From: Ulota crispa
Taxonomy: Eukaryota > Streptophyta > Bryopsida > Orthotrichales > Orthotrichaceae
NCBI GenBank assembly: GCA_963920765.1
Contig: OY987246.1
Coordinates: forward strand, 21,285,428 to 21,349,427
DNA length: 64,000 nt
Direction: 5' to 3'
The position numbers and the translations under genes were made by a program. Positions 57,101 to 64,000 of this stretch are shown here, piece after piece. Under the pieces are notes generated by a model that had not been told where the DNA came from, ran no database searches, and was given only the letters and a program-made list of their open reading frames with translations. The first letter of the stretch is position 1. Each line of letters starts with the position of its first letter.

Positions 57101-57199
57101 GAACCGATGGCCACTGTCACACCACCTTGGTGATGTCAACGATGATAGTGACCCAAGGCTCAAGCTGGAGAGCGCCATAGTTTGATGACCTTGGCTCAC
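54120..57199 (-). CDS. plastid-type tryptophan/tyrosine (aromatic amino acid) permease
   Basis: A 536-aa member of the Trp/Tyr permease family (HAAAP-like, about 11 membrane segments), probably in a plastid membrane. Exons (-): 56827-57199, 56201-56248, 55784-55924, 54120-55168; sum 1611 nt. The first ~110 residues are a Ser-rich, hydrophilic leader consistent with a plastid transit peptide. The membrane domain opens with GTAVGPGILGLPAATLHAG, the family's conserved first segment, and continues with VVWAYVMASILLVAELSYSG, EVSFTGLAVRTLG, PVIVLTLGFHVITPVVCQVV and a C-terminal hydrophobic run before LGLKPPKS. The start could be either of two ATGs (57199 or 57178; the latter begins MALSSLSLGS). The first intron holds Mutator-like MITE G5. 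Most of the protein is in the last exon. Confidence 0.92.
55169..55783. other. permease intron 3, no element recognised
   Basis: 615 bp between exons 55784-55924 and 54120-55168; a weak cytosine-and-thymine-rich acceptor context precedes the last exon on the gene strand. Confidence 0.5.
56366..56687. mobile_element. Mutator-like long-TIR MITE, copy G5 (322 bp) with perfect 9-bp duplication, permease intron
   Basis: Arms ~115 bp from GGGAAAATTTCATGAATACC and, inverted, GGGAAAAATTTCATGAGTACC. The flanks are identical: tatttgtaa at 56357-56365 and 56688-56696. Confidence 0.95.
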
Positions 57200-57392
57200 T
57201 AAACTTGTTTATGCTTCAGATTCTCACATGCAGAAGTTTGATTCGGATAACATTTTGTGCTTCTCGTACTGGCTGAGCCCACGGTTCGTTCATGCTGTCA
57301 AGATATTGCTGAAACACATGATCAATGAGCACAGGTGTTACACATGATCCAGAAGTTACCTCCTCGTTTCAAAAATGGCACAGAAAATCTAG

Positions 57393-57843
57393 GGAATTAC
57401 TAGGGGATACTCCCCAGTTGCTACGTGGACACCCCTCTAGCCCAACCTATTAAATTTGAGATTATTATTGCATTGAAATGAAATAAAATCAAAACAGTAC
57501 TTTAACGCACATCTGCGTCTACAAGCGTTACAAACATATAACAAATATGTCTCATTTGTGACATGGTCCAAAGTTAAACTTATAAATGAATGGAGTGACT
57601 GGTTCTCATTTGTGACATGGTCAAGAGTTTAACTTATAAATGAATGGAGTGACTGGTTTAACTCTTGACCATGTCACAAATGAGACATATTTGTTATATG
57701 TTTGTGACGCTTGTAGATGCAGATGTGCGCTAAAATATTTTTGATTTTATTTCATATTTCAACGTAATAATAGTCTCAAATTTAATGGGTTAGGCTATAG
57801 GGGGTGTCCACGTAGCAACTGGGGGTGTCCCCCTAGTCATTCC
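57393..57843. mobile_element. palindromic foldback element (451 bp) with internal 54-bp duplication
   Basis: Ends GGGAATTACTAGGGGATACT and inverted GGAATGACTAGGGGGACACC; both continue into CCCCAGTTGCTACGTGGACA. The arms run nearly to the centre. A 54-bp unit (tctcatttgtgacatggtc..gtgactggt) is repeated at 57550 and 57604 in the left arm only. A clear target duplication is not seen. It lies upstream of the permease start. Confidence 0.75.
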
Positions 57844-58762
57844 AAAGATCTCCAAGGTTCAAAAGAAATATTTCCTCTGATAAGCCCTATTGGCTTCAAA
57901 CGAAACGAAAAAGCAACTGTATTCCAGAATGTCTGCACAATGAATCCGACTTCGAAATGGACTGCTACCCAAAAACCCTAAAGCTGCCCTTCTACCAGTA
58001 TACCTAGATTCAGTACTTCAAAAAATATTCGTAACAGGATTCTTTAAGTGGTTGCAATTCTGTCCACAACAATTAATAAACAACAGTAAAAGAAATAGCG
58101 AAATTCAAAAGGTTGCAACCCTACAACTTTCAAGGAATCATCATTCTTGAACCATTAGCATAAACCTAAAGTTGCAAGATCACAGTGCCGTAACTTTACC
58201 TCCACAACCAATTCTAACCTACTGTACACCTATAATCCTCTAATCAGACCGATCCAGCATGACAACTACGAAAACTCATTCAATACATTAACGTGAAAAA
58301 CGGCGAAAAGTCTTTGTAGAGATTTTTGAACAAAACATTATGCGAGGAGAATTGTGAGTATCATACCAGCTTGCGACGGCGGTAGCTGAATGTTGAAGTA
58401 CGAAAGTGTAAAACCAGCATCGTCAACCTCTCCGTGAGATCGCTCTTGATTTGAACATGCAGCTATCTCCCAGCGCTCTTCAAGCGTCCGTTCTTCAACA
58501 CAAACCCTAGACCTGACAAGTGACAATTCCCTGACCAAATCCACTCCAGTGGCCTCTTAATTAGTCGCCACTTAAACGTTAGAGCTCTGTATTGTAGTTA
58601 AAAGAAACCATAAACTGTACGTTCTGCCTGGTTTTGAGAAACGTCAATTCCAAAATTAAGCGAAGCAGTCACTCTACTAAATGGTGTCATAGCTTACAAC
58701 GGCGACGACGATAACGACGACTACATGTGTCATGTGTGTGTCATTATTGATTTTATGAATTA
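57844..58762. other. upstream region of the permease, no gene recognised
   Basis: A 68-codon minus frame at 58338-58544 has no motif; it could overlap an untranslated exon of the permease gene. Confidence 0.35.
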
Positions 58763-59366
58763 CTCCCTCTGTCCATTATAAAGCTCCAAATTAGGTATAG
58801 TTCCGGGAAGAATGAGAAAAAATCCTTTGCAAATTATAAACCTCGGCTAAAAATCGGTCAATTTTTTTTTTTAATTATTTATAGTAAAGAAAATAACCAA
58901 AAGAGTTTCTTGATAAACTGATTCAATATAAGAATTGAAAGAATTCTACCGAAAAATCTCAAATATTTCTGGGGCCTTGGTTCTTGTCCCACTAAAAAGT
59001 TCCATTTTGTCTACTTTCAAACGCTAAAAGAGTGTTTGCCATGTTCAATGATCTCATGGGGGCAAGTTAAGCAATTAGGGAGCATTCCTCTTTGCACAAG
59101 TTTGGCTTGCCCATATGAGGTACCTTTGTTGCTACTAGTAACCTTTAAATCATCAATAATGAGGAGCTAGCAACATGCACAAATATGGTACTTTTTACAT
59201 GAAATTTGGATGTCCAAATGGCAACATCAAAGTTAGAAATTTTACATACATTTGATAGATGGGTATATTAAATCTAGAATGCATGTGTCACTAGCACAAA
59301 GACTAAAAATACAGTTAATCCTTTGCAAGTAAGCTTTTTGGAAACTTTATAATGGGACAGGGGGAG
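58763..59366. mobile_element. Stowaway-like MITE, long variant F3 (604 bp)
   Basis: Begins CTCCCTCTGTCCATTATAAA, ends ..ATAATGGGACAGGGGGAG; TA at 58761-58762 and 59367-59368. Shares ~400 bp with F1 and F2 (gaggtaccwttgttgctact, aatcatcaataatgaggagct) and has ~185 bp extra near the left end. Confidence 0.85.
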
Positions 59367-59368
59367 TA

Positions 59369-60741
59369 GTAAGAACGGCGAGTACAACAGAAAACCTAAC
59401 TGTAGCCAAGTAGTTGTAGCTGACTGCCAAGCGCTCCGTCTGAAACGAGGACATGAACGTTTTCTCACTTCGATCAATCGAGTTCAATGGTTACATGCAA
59501 AACGATGATCGTTGCTTATAATATCATTTGAATCTTCTGTCTAAGCAGATACAAAGCTTGACTCGACGTTGATATCAAAGTTTGTTTGAATATTCACTCG
59601 ACGAAGGCTACAGCTATCAATTTTCTCACTTTCTGTGGATGCGTCTGACGTCGTGATAGTCATGCAAGACAAATGCAGAGTGCTTGATTTGTAGGTGTAA
59701 GGAAATTAATTGAAGAGACCGCGAAGGACTCTCCAGGTAGTCGAATTGATTAGAATTTGTTGGAATTTGAAGAGAGGTCGTTGGTACCAGAGCAGCTTCA
59801 TGCCCCGTTCCCATCAGCACGTTGGGCGGACGGTTCCGTCCAGCGTGAACCCTGTTTCAGATGAGGCAGTATACGTCAAAAGAATTAAAATGAAGAAAAA
59901 ATTATAAATAAAACTAAAAGCACAAAAAAATTTAGATACTCAACAATTTAGAAGGTCCTACTCAATGTTTTCGTTTTCACCTACCACTTGTCACATGTCC
60001 TCCCAGGAATGGAGAATTCTGAGAGGGAGTGAGGAGCATTGGTCCAATTTCTAACAGGGTGGCCTCATGAGGCTCAAAAAAAAACACTAGTCCCACTTGA
60101 TTACTCCCTTCTTTTGAGGTCACATGGCATCATTTCATTAACTGCTGAAAATGAGGAATGCGTCATTAGAGGAAACGTCTTTCACTGACACATTCTTTCA
60201 TAACATTTGAGGGAAGCATCTTAAGGTATTTTTGTGGACCCACTTAAAGGAAGATGACAAAATTTGTCTCACTGAAACACATTCAATTATTTGGTGAGGA
60301 CGGGCCTTCAACCAAGAAAGCATGAGTCCAACTATAAAATGTCTTGGGGTAAGAGCATTTGCACCCTTGCAAGCAACCTGGCCCCCAAGAGCACTTGGCA
60401 TGGATCACACCAAATGCACCAATGCCCTATACAACATCCTATATGAGAGAGGGCTTGTTTAATTATAACTTGAACACTGAAATGTTTGAGATTTGGAAAA
60501 TCATTAACACACTCAAATTCAAGATAATTGAAACTTGTTGATTGGTCAACACAAGAGGCCCACAATTGAAGCTTGACTGTGCTACGCGCTCAATGCTTGC
60601 TTGTACTTGCTTGAGGGTAAAGGTGGGGCATGAGAAATTTGAGCAAGCCCTTGATAGTGCTTTTGAGAGCTCTAGGTTGCACGTAAGGGTGCAGGTGCTC
60701 TAAAGCACAAACTCCAAAACCTTTAAACCTCTGTTCTCACA
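59369..60741. other. intergenic, nothing recognised
   Basis: No supported coding sequence; short frames at 59626-59907 and 60198-60565 lack family motifs. Confidence 0.45.
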
Positions 60742-61155
60742 TAAGGTAGAAGCACGTAAATAAAACATTGTTTGTTTACAAACACCTATAAATGAGCCCA
60801 TATTTTATCCATCAAATACCCAAATCAAACATGCAAGTTAGCCACAATTGTCACCATAATTGAGTATTAGAACACAAATTGTATAGGTGACAGCATGTGG
60901 CATAGTCTTTTTGATGTCACATTTACATTTCAATACAAGCAATTCAATGAGAATCTAGTGTCCATAATAGGTGTGTCTAAGGGATTACTTTCAACAATTC
61001 ATAGTTTATTCATACAATCTCACAAAATTCCAAAAACAATTTTTCAGCAAGCACTCTTTGCTAGTTTCGTAACCCTTAGTCAATCTCAAAATCTTGATGC
61101 ACACTCCTAGAGAATTAATTTAACAAAGGTGTCACATTTAGGTGCTTCTACCTTA
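60742..61155. mobile_element. TAAGGTAG-type MITE, family Q (414 bp)
   Basis: 20-bp ends TAAGGTAGAAGCACGTAAAT and inverted TAAGGTAGAAGCACCTAAAT (one mismatch). Its interior is unrelated to families D, E and P. The 71-codon frame within is not convincing. Confidence 0.85.
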
Positions 61156-62230
61156 CATGCAGCTCAGCTTGGTGCTTGGTGTACTGCACAATGCACATGG
61201 AGCCAAGGTGAAAAGGCTTAGATTTTTCTTGCAAACAAGGGCAAAAGTAAGAATCTTACCATGGTTCTAGACTGAAACAGAGATCTAAATCCAAGTACAA
61301 ATTCAAAATTCCCAAATTCAATCAGCTCTGGTCCATCTTGTCTACTTAGATGAAGAATTCTGTAAGAGCTTCCTTTTGTTAGTTATGTCCCATTTGGGCC
61401 GCTGCACAGTAGAAAGGTCGATTAGAATGTAGCAGTCTCAATCCTTGGTTCAATTTCCAAAAGTTGCCCCAAGGTCATTACACTAGGAATAAAAGCCAAG
61501 AATTTGAAAAAATATCTTAATGCTCAGAGAGCAAGATCTGCTATGGTCCCAAGATCAAGAATTGGATTCACCAAAAATGAAAGGCCCACTTTTGACATTC
61601 CAGCCCTTGCACAGCAGGGTTCATCCACATTGGTAACTTCAGTAAAATTTGAATTTTTGGCACATTCAGCAATGACTTAACAACTGGAGCTACTTACGAT
61701 AACCACATTTCGGATAACTGGAGTACGTGGATATCGTTCTCACCTCTTACGACAGCTATCCAAAGCAACATTATAAATCTCCACATGAAAACAGACATAA
61801 GGCAGCTCAAACGCAAAATCAGTGATACAATGCCGGATGCTCATTCAAAACCAGAAGTGCATACACCACATTGAAGGTTTTCTGATCGGGTAACAAAAGC
61901 TCTCCAAATCAGTAAAATATTCCACACCCAGTATGATCAATCTCTAAGACTTCATAGATAAGCGATCTAATGTCTCTCAATTCAATGAGTTGCAATGTGC
62001 CTACGCTAATAAATGCATCACCTTCTCAGCACAAAACCATCATGCTCCTCTTCATTGGAGACACACTGATGGCTGTGAGGAGATCGACAAGTAATGAGGA
62101 GTGTTCTCGACGGGTCAGATATAATGCACCTGAATCGTGATACAGCACTGAAACTGTAAGAGAATGAGAAGATTTCAGACGACGCTAAAAAAATGTAGTG
62201 GAAAACCTATTATTACAACAATATTGGGAT
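61156..62230. other. intergenic, downstream of PRA1
   Basis: Half-copy of the 6986-type foldback family at ~61205-61330 (gcaaacaagggcaaaagtaa, ggttctagactgaa). The rest shows no gene; PRA1 3' untranslated sequence is expected near 61,900-62,230. Confidence 0.45.
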
Positions 62231-62851
62231 CTACACATGTGATGTCACTTGCGGCGCATTGCCTGAAGTGAGGAACGACAAGATGCCTCCACTCGTGTCT
62301 TGCTCATCAAGGAACAGGTCATCAGGCACGCGGTAAGCACCGTGAGCAAAGCACAAAGCACCGCCGATCATTAAAGCCGAAATCAGGATGGATCCGACGC
62401 TCGTCATGAAGACTAAAACAATGGAGAAGAAGCTCATACCAAGCAGAACCTCCCGTTCGCTGAACGTCCGTCCGTTTACAACAAGAGGCTCCGTGCGGAC
62501 AAGGTAAAGGTAGGTCCACGCGGCCAAGAGCGACAAAAGCAAGAAAAGAGATCCAGGGTTAAAGATCAAGCTCAATGCAACCACTCCGGTGAGCACAAGC
62601 GAGTAGTTAATGCGAAAATAGAACCAATTCTTCCGAGCACGTGCAATCGCTTCGCTGAACGACTCCGGCTTCGCCATCTGCGTCCGGTCGGCCAACTCCG
62701 CCCATGGCCGCTTCTGCGCGAGCGCCAGGTTGAATACATCCTGCGCCTTTCCCACAAGCATCCAGATCGTCGCCTGCTGCGGCGTCACACTTCCAGCAGC
62801 AACTCCTTGCTGTGTCACAGGAATCACCGGAGGCTGGCTGGACGGCGACAT
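62231..62851 (-). CDS. PRA1: PRA1 family protein (prenylated Rab acceptor)
   Basis: An intronless 206-aa PRA1 protein; the family sits in endoplasmic reticulum, Golgi and endosomal membranes and binds prenylated Rab GTPases in vesicle traffic. Family signatures are KRPWAELADRTQMAKPES, ARARKNWFYFRINYSLV, a first hydrophobic pair (TGVVALSLIFNPGSLFLLLS, LLAAWTYLYLVRTEPL), GRTFSEREVLLG, a second pair (FFSIVLVFMTSVGSILISAL, MIGGALCFAHGAYRVPDDLF) and the acidic FLDEQD tail. I start at 62851 (MSPSSQPPVIP), which fits the usual ~200-aa length; an upstream in-frame ATG at 62956 would add 35 residues without family similarity. GC content is higher than the surroundings, as usual for an intronless plant gene. 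Confidence 0.93.
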   Translation of the reverse strand: MSPSSQPPVIPVTQQGVAAGSVTPQQATIWMLVGKAQDVFNLALAQKRPWAELADRTQMAKPESFSEAIARARKNWFYFRINYSLVLTGVVALSLIFNPGSLFLLLSLLAAWTYLYLVRTEPLVVNGRTFSEREVLLGMSFFSIVLVFMTSVGSILISALMIGGALCFAHGAYRVPDDLFLDEQDTSGGILSFLTSGNAPQVTSHV

Positions 62852-64000
62852 GTTTCCACAAGCCCTAACTCCTCCACAAAATGCTGTTACCTCGATACTC
62901 TTCCGCGCTTTAGTAACACAAAAAAGGTTCGGATTCACGATCCAACGCCTACACAAGCATCAGGCTCCTTTAACATACAATACCGGACCAAAACAAACCC
63001 CGAGTATGTTTTCTGGATCGATTTGCCTTCAGTAAACATAAACAGACGAGAAATGCGTCAAATTTCTTCAGGAAAAGTATTCCTAACCGAATACACAAGC
63101 AATGTAGTGCAGATCTGTGACGAAATCGGAGGTGCGGAGGAAGATGAGCACGACGAATGCCGTAGAGCGCAAGCGTGCGGGGCTTCCTGGCTATGGCGGA
63201 CTTGGAGGTTCGTGGCTATGGTGGACTTGTGTTCTGCAACGATGAAGCGCGTGCACTGGGAACGCCAAGGGAACATCATTGGGAGCGTTCGGCTCTCGTC
63301 GGTTCGTGGCTTTCGTCATTATTGGACTGGGGAAGGGTTGTGGTCGATTATTCGGTCTGCTTTAAATTGAAATTATTGCATGGAAATGATTTACTCAAAA
63401 TGGAATAGGGGGATTGTTTTAGGGGATTGATATAGGCACACCGGGGTTTGATGGACATCGGGGTAAATTTTAGATATACACCATCAATAAGTTGAATTTG
63501 GAAAATTTGAATTTAGATTTGGATTTTGAGACCTTGATTTAGTTTAGAATTATGAAGGAGGATATAGTTGAACAACATCTAGTAGAAAAGTTTAGTTTTT
63601 TTATAAACAAGGGTAAAAAGTAATAATATGCCCCCTAGTTAAAGGTTTCCACTAGGCATTGTTCAATTGTAACCTCCTTTGTGATTCTAAACTAAATCAA
63701 GATATCTAAATCTAAATTTAAATTAAAATTTTCTAAATGCAACTTGTCAATGGTCTATATATTTAAAATTTAGCTCTTGAGTCTTCTTTCTATAATAGAA
63801 CACGGTGTCCATAAGTACGTATTAGTTAAGAGGGGTTGTATGATAAAATTGCACATGGGCCATGGAGGGCATGCATGGGGCCATGGGGGGTTGATAAAAA
63901 TAATCATAAAAAGTTCCCGGATTGATATCTCACCTATCACTCCAAAAAAATGATTAATATAAGCCTCACATGTCACACATTAAAAAAAAAAATTAAAAAA
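62852..64000. other. PRA1 upstream region and intergenic repeat
   Basis: 62,852-63,410 is GC-richer 5' sequence of PRA1 with overlapping frames that lack motifs. From ~63,430 to 63,830 there is a palindromic copy of the 6986-type foldback family (arms from taaattttagatatacacca and inverted), with a ..gtttagtttttttataaacaaggg.. centre. Its exact ends are unclear. Confidence 0.5.

Noticed and set aside
62807-63370. 187-codon plus frame overlapping the PRA1 start
   Set aside because: Partly antisense to PRA1, no recognisable domain, and composition matches the GC-richer 5' region.

Overview
This is a stretch of a plant (streptophyte) nuclear genome. It is AT-rich, has many introns, and is packed with short non-autonomous DNA transposons. 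Four of the six recognisable genes encode proteins tied to plastids or typical of plants: plastid histidinol-phosphatase/IMPL2, plastid Obg GTPase, an ACT-domain STY-type kinase and a plastid-type Trp/Tyr permease. Gene bodies of 3 to 11 kb, telo-box motifs (AAACCCTAA) in promoters and Stowaway-like MITEs fit a land plant or close algal relative. I cannot name the species from sequence alone. All gene models below were assembled by hand from GT..AG splice sites; exon lengths sum to whole codons, which supports the models.

Layout: 1-16,083 is a transposon-rich intergenic region, with a possible terminal exon of an unknown gene at 88-303. 16,084-20,471 (-) holds HISN7/IMPL2, and it shares a divergent, telo-box-rich, tandemly repeated promoter with a PPIL3/CYP18-1 cyclophilin at 21,369-24,589 (+). 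26,798-37,690 (-) is a 17-exon STY46-like protein kinase (567 aa). 41,929-49,781 (-) is a 10-exon ObgC-like GTPase (555 aa). 54,120-57,199 (-) is a 4-exon aromatic amino acid permease (536 aa). 62,231-62,851 (-) is an intronless PRA1 protein. The remaining space is introns and intergenic DNA occupied by MITEs and foldback elements.

The most unusual content is the transposon biology. Paralogous empty sites inside this same window let target-site duplications be read directly for several families: TTAA for a ~900-bp family (piggyBac-like), TA for a CAGTG-ended 889-bp palindrome and for an AGGTAG-ended superfamily, and 9 bp for a long-TIR (Mutator-like) family. A Stowaway-like MITE lies inside the last coding exon of HISN7, and the splice sites it carries could make it a new-born intron. 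Tandem duplications that cross exon/intron junctions occur three times, in HISN7 and ObgC. No retroelement, rRNA, tRNA or CRISPR was recognised.
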